From assembly GCA_025058315.1 (NCBI GenBank), contig JANXET010000004.1, forward strand, positions 1 to 64,000: a stretch of 64,000 nt of DNA, read 5' to 3'. The notes beneath the pieces are model-generated. The model saw only the letters and a program-made list of their open reading frames with translations. It had not been told where the DNA came from and made no database searches. Below, piece after piece: positions 33,681-42,643 of this stretch. Numbering within the stretch: position 1 is the stretch's first letter; each line of letters opens with the position of its first letter. The stretch is from Candidatus Bathyarchaeota archaeon (GTDB lineage Archaea; Thermoproteota; Bathyarchaeia; Bathyarchaeales; Bathycorpusculaceae). A program made the translations under genes and the position numbers.

Positions 33681-34355
33681 TCAGCTCTCCGGAAGCCTCT
33701 TCATGCATAGGTACCAGTCTTTGCATTCGTAGCCTTGCTTAAGCCTTTCTTCAGCATCCTCCACTGTCTGAGGTGGTGGAATAACCACCGGGTCACCTGG
33801 CTTCCAATTAGCTGGAGTTGCCACTTTATATTTATCAGAAGTTTGTAGAGCATCTATCAGCCTTAAGATTTCATGCATGTTTCTTCCGGTGGTCAGCGGA
33901 TAATACAGTATCGCCCGGATTTTACCCTCAGGATCTATTATGAAGACGCATCGAACAGTCTCCGTTTTACTCTGTCCAGGATGTATCATCCCATACTTCA
34001 TCGCTACTTCCTTGTTCAGGTCTGCGATTATTGGAAAAGGAATCTTGACACCCATCTTTTCCTCAATGTTTCTCACCCATGCGATATGGGAGGAAACACT
34101 ATCAACGCTTAGACCGAGAAGCTCCACGTTTCTTTTCTTAAACTCGTCATACAGCTGTGCGAAGGCGATGAACTCTGTGGTGCAAACAGGTGTGAAGTCT
34201 GCTGGATGGGAGAATAGGACAAGCCACATCCCCTTAAAATCTGAAAGCCTTAAGACGCCATGGGTTGTCAAAGCCTCGAAATCCGGCGCCTGCTCTCCTA
34301 AAACGGGCATTCTGGCAGCCTCCTCTTTCTTCACCTCATCAACCATTCTTTTCAC
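33681..34355 (-). CDS. Peroxiredoxin (Prx6-type, archaeal)
   Basis: The 224-residue enzyme reduces peroxides with a peroxidatic C58 in [12 protein letters not shown]. It has the long Prx6-type C-terminal arm ([18 protein letters not shown] near 180-197) and ends with two further cysteines, C211 and C217 ([11 protein letters not shown]), the resolving pair of archaeal 2-Cys members. It acts in the cytoplasm and needs a thioredoxin-like reductant. It heads a pair with the small winged-helix protein. The start [10 protein letters not shown] is followed by the usual [10 protein letters not shown]. Confidence 0.95.
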   Translation of the reverse strand: MKRMVDEVKKEEAARMPVLGEQAPDFEALTTHGVLRLSDFKGMWLVLFSHPADFTPVCTTEFIAFAQLYDEFKKRNVELLGLSVDSVSSHIAWVRNIEEKMGVKIPFPIIADLNKEVAMKYGMIHPGQSKTETVRCVFIIDPEGKIRAILYYPLTTGRNMHEILRLIDALQTSDKYKVATPANWKPGDPVVIPPPQTVEDAEERLKQGYECKDWYLCMKRLPES

Positions 34356-34445
34356 CCCCTTCTAGAAATTACTGTGTACACCGATAAATAAGGGTTCATT
34401 ACCGTTAGTCCCCGGCGGCTTCAATTTCGATCCGAAACTTTTACC

Positions 34446-34577
34446 CTAAAAAGCAGCCCCATACATTTCATCATATAGTCCTCCGGTAACTTTAGCCCAT
34501 ATTTCTCCAGATTTGACGCTTTCCTCAACCTCTCTGATTGATTCTTCAAGCACCTCAAAATGTTTCCAAAAGCTCAT
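34446..34577 (-). CDS. Possible 43-residue protein
   Basis: In the 284-base gap between the peroxiredoxin and isocitrate dehydrogenase genes, one minus-strand frame runs from an ATG at 34577 to a TAG at 34446. It reads MSFWKHFEVLEESIREVEES and onward to a KVTGGLYDEMYG end, a charged amphipathic helix that looks protein-like. No strong ribosome-binding site precedes it, and I recognise no family. It could also be the tail of a lost gene. Confidence 0.3.
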   Translation of the reverse strand: MSFWKHFEVLEESIREVEESVKSGEIWAKVTGGLYDEMYGAAF

Positions 34578-34639
34578 CAGTTAGATTGCTGAAGCTTGAA
34601 AGGGATAGTTCGTTGGAAAACAGGGCTGGCAACAAACAT

Positions 34640-35863
34640 CTACGGGTCTATAAGCCTGTTAAGGTTGCGCTTCACCGCTTCTATGAAGTCTTCTGTACAT
34701 ACAACCGCATGCACCGGAGGCTCGGAAACATTAGCCACGTCGGCAGTCATCACCCTATCTCGCTCTATGGTGAGCCTAACCGCGTTTTCAAGTTTGCAGG
34801 CGAATTCAACTAGAGCGCTATTACCGTCAAGTTCACCTCGCCTTCTAAGCGCGGCAGTCCATGCGAAGATTATTGCTGTAGGATTGGTTGAGGTTTTTTC
34901 ACCTTTTAAGTGCTTATAGTAGTGCTTCTGCACAGTGCCATGGGCAGCTTCAGATAGAAAGTGTCCCTCAGGCGAGAAAAGCGCAGAGGTCATTAAGGCT
35001 AGGCTTCCCACGTATGCTGCGGCCACAAAATCCGAAAGAACATCGCCGTCGAAGTTTTTACATGCCCATACAAATCCACCTTCAGAACGTACAGCCCTCG
35101 CAACAGCGTCATCAATGAGGTAATAGTGGTAGTTTAAGCCGGCTTCTGTGAATTTCTCATTAAACTCCTCCCTGTAAATTCTGCTGAAGATCTCCTTAAA
35201 TCGGCCATCGTAAACCTTTGAAATGGTATCCTTGGCTGCAAACCAAAGGTCTAAACGGTTCTCCAGCGCGTACATGAAAGATGCCCTGGCGAAACTTTCA
35301 ATGGAAGAATCCAGGTTGTAGATTCCTTGAAGTACACCGGAGCACTTGAAGCTTGGGAATTTGGCTTTAACCTCTCTGCCATCATGCTGTCTAATCATCA
35401 CTTCACATTCAGCCGGGCCTTCAAATCTTAGGCCCACGCCGTCATATATATCTCCGAAAGCATGCCTCGCCACTACAATGGGTTTCTTCCAGAATCTGAC
35501 GGCAGGCTGGACGTTGCTTAGGATGATGGGCGCCCTGAATATTGTGCCGTCAAGAGCACTTCTTATGGTGGCGTTGGGGCTTTTCCACTCTTTTTTAAGA
35601 TTGTACTCCTTCACACGCTCCGCGTTAGGTGTTATTGTTGCACATTTAACCCCGACCTTCCAGCGTTTTATGGATTCAGCGGCCTGAATCGTCACATGAT
35701 CATGGGTTTCATCTCGCCTTTTAATATGAAGGTCATAATATTCAGTCTTCAGATCTACGTAGGGAAGGATAAGCCGCTCCTTAACCCATGCCCACATAAC
35801 TCGAGCCATTTCGTCGCCGTCTATTTCTACAATTGGGTTGTCCATGGCTATTTTGCCGGTCAA
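34640..35863 (-). CDS. icd: NADP-dependent isocitrate dehydrogenase, eukaryote-like subfamily
   Basis: The 407-residue protein oxidatively decarboxylates isocitrate to 2-oxoglutarate. It has the eukaryote/bacterial type II IDH pattern, not that of archaeal Icd: the start IAMDNPIVEIDGDEMARVMW, the substrate loop WKSPNATIRSALDGTIFRAP, GDIYDGVGLRFEGP, the catalytic KNFDGDVLSDFVA region and EAAHGTVQKHYY with STNPTA for NADP. Active-site residues appear intact. The gene is alone and was probably acquired horizontally at some stage; codon use is not visibly foreign. Confidence 0.93.
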   Translation of the reverse strand: MTGKIAMDNPIVEIDGDEMARVMWAWVKERLILPYVDLKTEYYDLHIKRRDETHDHVTIQAAESIKRWKVGVKCATITPNAERVKEYNLKKEWKSPNATIRSALDGTIFRAPIILSNVQPAVRFWKKPIVVARHAFGDIYDGVGLRFEGPAECEVMIRQHDGREVKAKFPSFKCSGVLQGIYNLDSSIESFARASFMYALENRLDLWFAAKDTISKVYDGRFKEIFSRIYREEFNEKFTEAGLNYHYYLIDDAVARAVRSEGGFVWACKNFDGDVLSDFVAAAYVGSLALMTSALFSPEGHFLSEAAHGTVQKHYYKHLKGEKTSTNPTAIIFAWTAALRRRGELDGNSALVEFACKLENAVRLTIERDRVMTADVANVSEPPVHAVVCTEDFIEAVKRNLNRLIDP

Positions 35864-35934
35864 ACCTACAGCGCCTCCGAGGGCTTATGATTCCAACAAT
35901 TATAAATAGGCTTCCATCCTTTAAAATAGGATAG

Positions 35935-36246
35935 ATGGATTCTGAGGAGAGATATCGCCTTATAATAACTGTTGAGGACATTAGGGGTCGATGTCCAGTT
36001 TTCAAGGCAGGTGACAGAATTACAATAGAACCGCCTAGGATCATTCTGGATCAGACTGACAATATTTGTATTCATGCTCTCGGCTGCATACTATCCATGA
36101 TTGTGCCCCTTAGCCGCGGGGTAAACTTTAAGGATCTTGGCTTGGCGAAGGAAGGTGAAAATGGATTTTTCCAGTGTCTAGATCCTGGAGAGCCTTACAC
36201 TCATGGAGGGACGGTGCTTTTCAGGATAAGAAGAAGAAAAATCTAA
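35935..36246 (+). CDS. TIGR04076 family protein
   Basis: The 103-residue protein matches TIGR04076. It has a RLIITVEDIRGRCPVFKAGD opening, a central CIHALGCILSMIVPLSRGV segment with two cysteines in the order C-x5-C, and a FQCLDPGEPYTHGGTVLFRI ending. The family is common in anaerobic archaea and bacteria and its biochemistry is unknown; the conserved cysteines suggest metal binding or redox function. It diverges from the isocitrate dehydrogenase gene and is followed by a small membrane protein 31 bases later. Confidence 0.85.
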   Translation: MDSEERYRLIITVEDIRGRCPVFKAGDRITIEPPRIILDQTDNICIHALGCILSMIVPLSRGVNFKDLGLAKEGENGFFQCLDPGEPYTHGGTVLFRIRRRKI

Positions 36247-36277
36247 ATCCAAAAGTTGGAGATATCTATGCGGTTAG

Positions 36278-36727
36278 GTGATTGCCGGTTTGATGTATGC
36301 CTCCCTAATTCAGACTCTAGGTAGACTGAGACAAGAGTTTTGGATTAGAATTGCAGGCAACGTTATGTTTGGAGTTTTATGGTTTATTATTGAACTTCTA
36401 ATCCTAACGCTTGTTCTTTATATTGCCGGCAGAGCCGTGGTAGGCGAGAAACGCGCAAAAATTTCTGATGCCTTTATAGTGGCTTTGTTGGGAACTGTGC
36501 TGTCAAGCTTGTTCACCATATTTATCCCCTATGGCTTAATTGCAGTATTACTCAGCATCCTAGTATGGCTTTTACTGATTAAGAGGTTGTATGAAACCAG
36601 CTGGCTTGGCGCTTTGGCTGTAGGCATACTGGCCATAATGATCTTCATAGCCATCTTATTCCTGATGGCCTTGTTTCTGGGAGTGCTTTATGGTGCGCTT
36701 GAATGGTTCACTCTGTCATTAGCTTAG
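36278..36727 (+). CDS. Small four-helix membrane protein
   Basis: The 149-residue protein starts with GTG and has about four hydrophobic segments (roughly 24-50, 64-80, 82-98, 108-138) with a short basic loop GRAVVGEKRAKIS. I recognise no family. It follows the TIGR04076 gene on the same strand and may be co-transcribed. It overlaps the convergent nicotinate phosphoribosyltransferase gene by 4 bases. Confidence 0.6.
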   Translation: MIAGLMYASLIQTLGRLRQEFWIRIAGNVMFGVLWFIIELLILTLVLYIAGRAVVGEKRAKISDAFIVALLGTVLSSLFTIFIPYGLIAVLLSILVWLLLIKRLYETSWLGALAVGILAIMIFIAILFLMALFLGVLYGALEWFTLSLA

Positions 36728-38097
36728 ACCCCTTTCAGCCTCCTTTCCAGATCGTTCATCAGCTTTTTAAGTTTCAGGCTTATCTGAACAGGGTATTCGG
36801 CAGGTCTAACCAGTTTCTTATACTTGTCAGGCAGCCTTGAAAGGTTCTCTAAGGCCCTTTTCCTTATATCCTCAATGGATGGATAATCATATATGATGTT
36901 TCCTTTTTCAATCACCTTAACAAGCAGCGGTTCCCCATCTACCTCTTCATCCTCCAGGGCGATGACATCCCTCATGAATTTGCCATGTTCATCCTTAAAT
37001 CTGAAGACCTGCTTTCTGCCTGGAAGTGTCGCCTTGCCCTCGCTAAGTTTCATTATTGGCTGAAACTCGCCCTTATCATTCATTTTTTCGCTTAGCTTGT
37101 AAATTATGTCCACGTATGGCCTGTCAGCGGATGTTCCAAGCTTGGTGCCCACTCCGAAGGAATCTATTTCGGCGCCGCTGTTAAGCAGTTCATCAATCCG
37201 GTACTCGTCAAGGTCTCCACTTGCAAGAATCTTAACGTAGTTAAGTCCATTTTCATTAAGCATTCGTCTGACCTTTTTGCTGAGCCCCGCAAGGTCGCCG
37301 CTGTCAAGTCTAACCCCCTGAAGTTTAAAGCCATTCTTCTCAAGTTCCTTAGCAGCTTTTATGGCGTTTTCTGCACCCTTTAAAGTGTCGAATGTGTCTA
37401 TGAGGAATATTGACTTGTCAGGGAATGTTCTTGCAAAGGCCTTGAAAGAGGCGACTTCGTCGCCGAAGAACATTATAAATGAGTGGGCCATTGTTCCGAA
37501 TATGGGTATGCCGTACTTCATGCCGGCGAGCACGTTGGAGGTTCCTATGCATCCAGCTATATAGCTGGCTCTTGCCACCTTCATTCCAGCGTCAATTCCA
37601 TGCTCGCGCCTCAGGCCGAACTCAATTACGGGTCGACCCTTCGCTGCGTACACTATTCTCGAAGCCTTTGTAGCTATTGTCGTCTGGAGATTTATGGTGT
37701 TAAGGATGAAGGTTTCAAGAAGCTGCGCTTCTATTATGGGAGCTGTCACCCTGATTAGAGGCTCGTTGGGGAAGACCACTGTTCCCTCAGGGATCGCCCA
37801 GACGTCACCTGTGAATTTGAAGTTTCTCAGGTAGTTTAGGAAATCCTCTCTGAAGCCTTGTCTTCTTAAATATTCAAGATGCTCATCTCTGAACCTGAAC
37901 TTTTCAATGAAACGTAAAACATGCTCCAGCCCTGCGAGGAGCAGGTAGGAGCGGTTTGGAGGGAGCTTCCTCACGAAGAGGTCGAAGGTTGCCGGTTCAA
38001 ACCTTTTATTTTCAAAGTAGCTGGCGCACATGGTGAGCTCGTACAGATCCATCAGCAGGCAGAGATCTTCTTCCCTGAAACCCAAATCGCCGTTCAT
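36724..38097 (-). CDS. pncB: Nicotinate phosphoribosyltransferase
   Basis: This 457-residue enzyme joins nicotinate to PRPP, the entry step of NAD salvage. Diagnostic parts are LMDLYELTMCASYFE at the start, a FDLFVRKLPPNRSYLLLAGLE stretch (cited here as LPPNRSYLLLAGLE), EFGLRREHGIDAGM with the catalytic His, and the GVRLDSGDLAGLS and FGVGTKLGTSADRPYVD phosphate-binding segments. A C-terminal zinc-ribbon-like extension seen in some family members is absent. It is 31 bases from the ribonucleotide reductase gene on the same strand. Confidence 0.95.
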   Translation of the reverse strand: MNGDLGFREEDLCLLMDLYELTMCASYFENKRFEPATFDLFVRKLPPNRSYLLLAGLEHVLRFIEKFRFRDEHLEYLRRQGFREDFLNYLRNFKFTGDVWAIPEGTVVFPNEPLIRVTAPIIEAQLLETFILNTINLQTTIATKASRIVYAAKGRPVIEFGLRREHGIDAGMKVARASYIAGCIGTSNVLAGMKYGIPIFGTMAHSFIMFFGDEVASFKAFARTFPDKSIFLIDTFDTLKGAENAIKAAKELEKNGFKLQGVRLDSGDLAGLSKKVRRMLNENGLNYVKILASGDLDEYRIDELLNSGAEIDSFGVGTKLGTSADRPYVDIIYKLSEKMNDKGEFQPIMKLSEGKATLPGRKQVFRFKDEHGKFMRDVIALEDEEVDGEPLLVKVIEKGNIIYDYPSIEDIRKRALENLSRLPDKYKKLVRPAEYPVQISLKLKKLMNDLERRLKGV

Positions 38098-38128
38098 GAC
38101 GTTACACCTCGCTTACATCTTTTCTAAG

Positions 38129-40219
38129 CTAAGGAAACGGGCAAGTTTTCGCGGGGCAACCTCCCGCATACTCTGATTCAGCAGCAACGAATTTCTTTTC
38201 CTCCTTTCGCACCTCACCTATGTACAATACCTGTTCAGGTTTACATCCATATCTGAATACTGTTACACCTTTACATTTAAGGCGGTATGCTAGTTCAAAG
38301 ACTTCCTTAACATCCTCAACCGTAACCTCGTAGGGCATGTTCACAGTTTTGGAAACAGCGTTATCCGTGTACTTCTGGAAAGCCGCCTGCATTCTCACGT
38401 GCCATTCAGGCGAGATGTCTAATGCTGTGACGAAGATTCTTCTAACATCTTCAGGCACCAGGTCAATCTTCTGCACTGACCCTGTTCTGGCAACCTCCTC
38501 CAGAAGTTTAGCATCATAAAACCCCCTATCCTTCGCTATCAACTCGAACAGCGGATTTACTTCAAAAAGCCTGGTTCCATCAAGCACATTCCTTACAAAT
38601 GAAACTGCAAAGAGAGGCTCTATCCCTGAGGAGCAGCCGGCTATTATGCTTATGCTTCCTGTTGGGGCTATTGTGGTAACTGTGGCGTTACGCATAGCCC
38701 TATACCTGTCCTTCCAGATGCTCTTGTCAAGGTTCGGAAAGGAACCTCGCCTTTCAGCCAGCTCCTCAGATGCCCTATGGGCCTCCTCATCAATGAAGCG
38801 CATCACCTTCTCAGCTATGCTTAAGCCCGTTTCAGAGTTGTATGGAACCCTGAGTTTTATGAGCATGTCTGCGAATCCCATGACGCCTAATCCGATCTTC
38901 CGGTTAGCCTTAGTCACGCGTTCGATTTCCCTAAGCGGATACTTATTCGCGTCTATAACATTATCCAGAAAATGTACAGCGCTCCAAACAGTTTCTCTCA
39001 GCTTCTCCCAGTCAATTTTGCCATCAACAATCATTCTTGAAAGATTAATTGAACCCAAATTGCATGATTCATAGGGAAGCAGCGGCTGTTCCGCACAGGG
39101 GTTTGTGGCCTCTATCTTTCCAAGCTCAGGCGTGGGATTATGCCTATTTATCTCATCTATGAATATTACTCCAGGGTCACCGCTTGCCCAGGCACATTTC
39201 GCTATTAGATCCCAAACTTCTCCAGCTCTCAGCTTTACGGTTTTTTCCATGTTTCTCGGATTTATTAGCCAATATTCCTCGTTTCTCTCAGCGGCTTTCA
39301 TGAACTCGTCTGTTATGGCTACTGAAATGTTAAAGTTGGACAGGAAGCCGGGCGTCTGCTTTGAAGTTATGAACTCTATTATGTCAGGATGGTTAACGTT
39401 TAGAATACCCATCATGGCGCCGCGCCTTCTACCGCCGGCCTTTATTACCTCGGTGGTCACGTCGAAAACCCGCATGAAGCTCACCGGGCCGGAGGCTACG
39501 CCCATGGTTGACATGACAAGGTCTCCCTTCGGCCTAAGCTTCGAGAAGTTAAATCCCACTCCGCCGCCGCTCTTTTCAATCAACGCCATATACTTAACTG
39601 CTGTGAAAATGCTTTCTAATGAGTCTTCAACAGGCAGGACGAAGCAGGCTGAAAGTTGCCCAAGCCGTGTTCCAGCATTGAAAAGTGTAGGCGAGTTGGG
39701 AAGAAACTCAAGTCTAGCCATCATTTTGTAGAATATTTCTTCGCTTTCTACAGGATCTTCGCCATATTGGCGGTCAACCTGGGCTATAGCCCGCGCCACC
39801 CGCCTGAACATTTTCGCTGGATCCTCAATTACGCGTCCGCTGCTATCCCTAAGAAGGTAACGTTTCCTCAAAACTTCAAGCGCGTTAACGGTGAGTTTGG
39901 GCTCCTCTATTCCAAGCCTCTCTCTAAGTCTTCTTATCTCAGCTTTCTTTTCCCGGTAAGCTTTATACTCTACGGCTACTTTCTCATAGCCCTTATTAAT
40001 CAGAACCTCTATAATGGCATCCTGTGCATCCTCAACTGATGGAATAATATTTCTGAAGCGTTCCTCTAAAAGCTTAACCACCCCACGCGTTATTTCCTCA
40101 GCTTTTTCTCCATCGCCCAGCTCCACAGCTAAAAAAGCTCTGTGAACAGCGTTTTTAATCATTGCAGGGTTGAAGTTGACTATTTTTCCATCTCTTTTCC
40201 TTATTTTTGCGATAACCAT
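38129..40219 (-). CDS. nrdJ: Adenosylcobalamin-dependent (class II) ribonucleotide reductase
   Basis: The 696-residue protein begins with an ATP-cone (about 1-90, IRKRDGKIVNFNPAMIKNAV), the allosteric domain. It then has the ten-stranded barrel with SPTLFNAGT, the IEKSGGGVGFNFSKLRPKGD loop and the radical-site motif NPCAEQPLLPYESCNLGSIN around 373-392. The C-terminal CPAKTCPFP provides the redox cysteine pair that reactivates the enzyme. It makes deoxynucleotides using B12 rather than oxygen, fitting an anaerobe. There is no intein. A possible B12-type binding protein gene occurs at 47647. Confidence 0.95.
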   Translation of the reverse strand: MVIAKIRKRDGKIVNFNPAMIKNAVHRAFLAVELGDGEKAEEITRGVVKLLEERFRNIIPSVEDAQDAIIEVLINKGYEKVAVEYKAYREKKAEIRRLRERLGIEEPKLTVNALEVLRKRYLLRDSSGRVIEDPAKMFRRVARAIAQVDRQYGEDPVESEEIFYKMMARLEFLPNSPTLFNAGTRLGQLSACFVLPVEDSLESIFTAVKYMALIEKSGGGVGFNFSKLRPKGDLVMSTMGVASGPVSFMRVFDVTTEVIKAGGRRRGAMMGILNVNHPDIIEFITSKQTPGFLSNFNISVAITDEFMKAAERNEEYWLINPRNMEKTVKLRAGEVWDLIAKCAWASGDPGVIFIDEINRHNPTPELGKIEATNPCAEQPLLPYESCNLGSINLSRMIVDGKIDWEKLRETVWSAVHFLDNVIDANKYPLREIERVTKANRKIGLGVMGFADMLIKLRVPYNSETGLSIAEKVMRFIDEEAHRASEELAERRGSFPNLDKSIWKDRYRAMRNATVTTIAPTGSISIIAGCSSGIEPLFAVSFVRNVLDGTRLFEVNPLFELIAKDRGFYDAKLLEEVARTGSVQKIDLVPEDVRRIFVTALDISPEWHVRMQAAFQKYTDNAVSKTVNMPYEVTVEDVKEVFELAYRLKCKGVTVFRYGCKPEQVLYIGEVRKEEKKFVAAESEYAGGCPAKTCPFP

Positions 40220-40334
40220 TTACTTTCATTTAAAAATGAGCGAATTATAGATATAAGCTTTGAAAGAGCAGAAAAATTAACTTTTAATGGTTTTCAGAAG
40301 AAAGCTGAATTTCTCGACGGGAAAGATTTGAAAG

Positions 40335-40343
40335 TTTTATATA
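40335..40343 (+). promoter_or_regulatory. TATA box for aIF1
   Basis: TTTTATATA is centred about 35 bases before ATG 40374, placing transcription start near 40365. A TTG at 40365 is in frame but would fall at the transcript's first base, so ATG 40374 is preferred. Confidence 0.55.
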
Positions 40344-40373
40344 CCTCGTTTATCACTGTAAAGATTGAGTGTC

Positions 40374-40682
40374 ATGGCGAATATCTGTTCAGTATGCGGG
40401 CTTCCTAAAGATTTGTGTATATGCGGCGAGATAGAGAAGGAGCAACAAAGGATCCGTATAAGGTTTGAAACAAGGAAGTTCGGCAGGCCAACAACGATAG
40501 TGGAGGGCTTAGACGACAAGACAACGGATCTCCCATCTCTAGCTCAGAAACTTAAAAGCTTCTGTGCATGTGGAGGAACAGCTAAAAACGGGCAGATAAT
40601 CCTCCAAGGAGATCATCGTGAAAAAGTTCATCGCTTCCTAATAAAGCTTGGATATCCAGCGGAAAACATAGAAGTGCAGTAG
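40374..40682 (+). CDS. Translation initiation factor aIF1 (SUI1 family)
   Basis: This 102-residue protein is archaeal eIF1/SUI1, which controls start-codon selection on the 30S subunit. The N-terminus MANICSVCGLPKDLCICGEI has the archaeal zinc-binding cysteines. The SUI1 core follows: KFGRPTTIVEGLDDKTTDL, LAQKLKSFCACGGTAKNG and IILQGDHREKVHRFLIKLGY. A TATA box and short leader precede it. The 40705 zinc-ribbon gene follows by 22 bases and may be in the same transcript. Confidence 0.95.
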   Translation: MANICSVCGLPKDLCICGEIEKEQQRIRIRFETRKFGRPTTIVEGLDDKTTDLPSLAQKLKSFCACGGTAKNGQIILQGDHREKVHRFLIKLGYPAENIEVQ

Positions 40683-40704
40683 CGCCGCTGGAAGGCGGAG
40701 ACCC

Positions 40705-40914
40705 ATGGGGATACTGCGGAACATGCGCGAGTTATTCGGGAGACTAAAGCATAGTAAACCCGAAAAAATTTACTGTCCAAGATGTGGAAATCCGGAGCTT
40801 CAGCTATCCAGCAGCTTGGACTCTTGGTTAACGCCGGGGAAGTATGTTTGTGAAAAATGCGGGTATGTTGGACCGATAATTATGGAACTTGAAGAAGATA
40901 AGGAAAATGTCTAG
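40705..40914 (+). CDS. Small zinc-ribbon protein
   Basis: The 69-residue protein has a zinc ribbon of the form C-x2-C (YCPRCGNPEL, C24 and C27) and C-x2-C (VCEKCGYVGP, C49 and C52), preceded by a basic amphipathic helix and followed by an acidic tail. Such archaeal proteins are usually of unknown function, possibly acting with translation or transcription factors. Its position between aIF1 and TFB, overlapping TFB's convergent 3' end by 4 bases, fits such a role. Confidence 0.75.
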   Translation: MGILRNMRELFGRLKHSKPEKIYCPRCGNPELQLSSSLDSWLTPGKYVCEKCGYVGPIIMELEEDKENV

Positions 40915-41849
40915 TCAGGAAGCTCCAGGTTTAGTTGTCTCTTCAAAGTTTTGTAGCGATTTCTAACAGTAACCTCAGTTACTCCTGCAGCTTCAGCGAT
41001 GTCCTTCTGGGTTTTCTTCTCATTGTTGATTAGACAGGCAATATAAAGTGCAGCCGCAGCTAAGCCCATTGGGTCTTTACCTGCCACAGCCCGCTTAGTT
41101 TTGGCATCCCTCAGGATTTGGATAGCAAGCCCTTGAGTCTTACCGGAAATTCCTATCCTCTCAGCTATCTTGGACACGTACCCTAATGGATCAGCTATCG
41201 GCATCTGAACCTCAAGTTCCCTTAACAAAAGCCTGTAGCATCTTGCAACATCCTTTTTATCAACCAGGCTGGCCTCAGCGATTTCCCTTAAAGTTCTCGG
41301 TGTGCCGCTTCCACGGCAAGCTGCATAAAGCGCCGCTGCAGCTATAGCCGCGATTGATCTGCCTCTAACCAGCCCCTTTTCCAAAGCTTTGCGGTATATG
41401 ACGGCTGCTTTTTCCTTTATAGATGGGGGAATATACACCTTATCAGATAGCCTGTCAAGCTCTGCCATGGCTTGCGCAAGATTCCTATCTATTGACGAGT
41501 GCACTCTGGAGCGGATCTGCCATTTCCTTAGACGCCACATTTGAAGCCGCGTGGATAGTGGAAGTTTCCTGCCGAAGGCATCGCGGTCCACCTGGCTTAT
41601 GGCTGTTGACAAGCCCTTGTCATGGACTGAATAGGATGTGGGAACGCCGACACGGCTTCTCGATGCCTTCTCCTCCTGGGTGAAGGCACGCCATTCCGGC
41701 CCCTTATCCATCATTTGCTCATGAACTACAAGGCCGCATTGCCCGCATACGGTTTCGCCTGTGTCATAGTCATGAATAAGGTTTACGCTACCGCATTCAG
41801 GGCATCGATCAGCTAGGCGTTGTCGAACGCCGCTTTCCTTAACACTCAT
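40911..41849 (-). CDS. tfb: Transcription initiation factor IIB
   Basis: The 312-residue protein recruits RNA polymerase to the TBP-TATA complex. It has a zinc ribbon (C16, C19, C35, C38), a B-reader/linker containing GPEWRAFTQEEKASRSRVGVPT (about 50-71; cited as FTQEEKASRSRVG) and two cyclin repeats (about 125-210 and 220-305), ending in a helix-turn-helix with ITEVTVRNRYKTLK-type sequence. An inverted second piece of a tfb gene lies about 1 kb upstream at 42846-42966. Confidence 0.96.
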   Translation of the reverse strand: MSVKESGVRQRLADRCPECGSVNLIHDYDTGETVCGQCGLVVHEQMMDKGPEWRAFTQEEKASRSRVGVPTSYSVHDKGLSTAISQVDRDAFGRKLPLSTRLQMWRLRKWQIRSRVHSSIDRNLAQAMAELDRLSDKVYIPPSIKEKAAVIYRKALEKGLVRGRSIAAIAAAALYAACRGSGTPRTLREIAEASLVDKKDVARCYRLLLRELEVQMPIADPLGYVSKIAERIGISGKTQGLAIQILRDAKTKRAVAGKDPMGLAAAALYIACLINNEKKTQKDIAEAAGVTEVTVRNRYKTLKRQLNLELPD

Positions 41850-42155
41850 TCCTACTATACCCTCCTCTATATTCGCGGAGAACCGTCACCTTTTCATTTT
41901 CCTCATTTCGGAATAGAAGACGCCATCCGGCCCGCGTGCTTTAACCAGATGCAGCCTACTAATATTTAAGCTTTACGGTCCAGTTTTAAGTAAAACAAAT
42001 CTTAATATCACCATCCAGATTTTGAAAAATAAACCGAAACAATTAATTTATCAATTAAACACGCGTGTAAATAGCTGAAAAATCTTTGATTAAGGAAATA
42101 GCTGCTGGGTAGATTTACGGCATAAGGCTTGTTTGAAGGTCAAAGGAGCCGAAAA

Positions 42156-42278
42156 GTGAAGCCCAGGATACTCATGGATCCGCTGAAGAACATTATAGAA
42201 TTATTAGCCACCTTGGAAAGTAGAAAGCTGCTGAAACCGTTAAAAAGGTTAGAAAACTTCTATGGAGATAATGACTGA
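42156..42278 (+). CDS. Possible 40-residue protein
   Basis: A short frame starts at GTG 42156 (or ATG 42174) and ends at TGA 42276-42278. It is preceded by AAAGGAGCC at a ribosome-binding distance. The product reads as one long amphipathic helix, NIIELLATLESRKLLKPLKR then LENFYGDND. It could be a small antitoxin-like or regulatory protein, or the remains of one; I recognise no family. Confidence 0.3.
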   Translation: MKPRILMDPLKNIIELLATLESRKLLKPLKRLENFYGDND

Positions 42279-42300
42279 GGGGAAAATTTAATCAAAAACC

Positions 42301-42309
42301 ACATATATC
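42301..42309 (+). promoter_or_regulatory. TATA box for tRNA-Gln
   Basis: ACATATATC lies 29-37 bases before the mature 5' end of tRNA-Gln, the usual distance for an archaeal tRNA promoter with a short 5' leader. Confidence 0.5.
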
Positions 42310-42337
42310 TAAGAGCTGAGGCAATCCTCTACGGTGA

Positions 42338-42413
42338 AGCCCGGTGGTGTAGCGGACAAGCATAGCGGGCTTTGGACCCGCTGACGGGAGTTCGAATCTC
42401 CCCCGGGCTACCA
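42338..42413 (+). tRNA. tRNA-Gln (TTG)
   Basis: The cloverleaf is complete without an intron: acceptor AGCCCGG (42338-42344) with CCGGGCT (42403-42409), an anticodon stem GCGGG/CCCGC closing the loop CUUUGGA with anticodon UUG, and a T loop UUCGAAU. The CCA end is encoded at 42411-42413. A TATA box lies upstream. Confidence 0.93.
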
Positions 42414-42643
42414 TATAATCAGAACCTACGGTTCCGATACCTCCCTCGTTTTCAATTTCTATTTTTTAAGCCTTAATTCTTGCATAATTGCTTTTTCACA
42501 GACTTTTGAAATATTTAAGCGCCATATTTGAAGTCCTCGCCAAAGAAAGCCCTCAACCACTTAAGCAAATCTACAAAAAAGTAAGCAAATAAAGAGGCCT
42601 AGAGGAGACGCCAACCTCAAATCCATAGCCAAATACAACCTGA

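Larger units (their letters stand above)
41850..42337. other. Gene-poor gap upstream of tfb
   Basis: This 488-base stretch is AT-rich and holds no recognised gene. It presumably contains the tfb promoter on the minus strand and the tRNA-Gln promoter at its right end. One short plus-strand frame (42156-42278) is the only protein-like piece and is listed separately. Confidence 0.5.

Noticed and set aside
38646-39731. Long plus-strand frames opposite the ribonucleotide reductase gene
   Set aside because: They are antisense shadows of a strongly conserved gene with complete motifs on the other strand.
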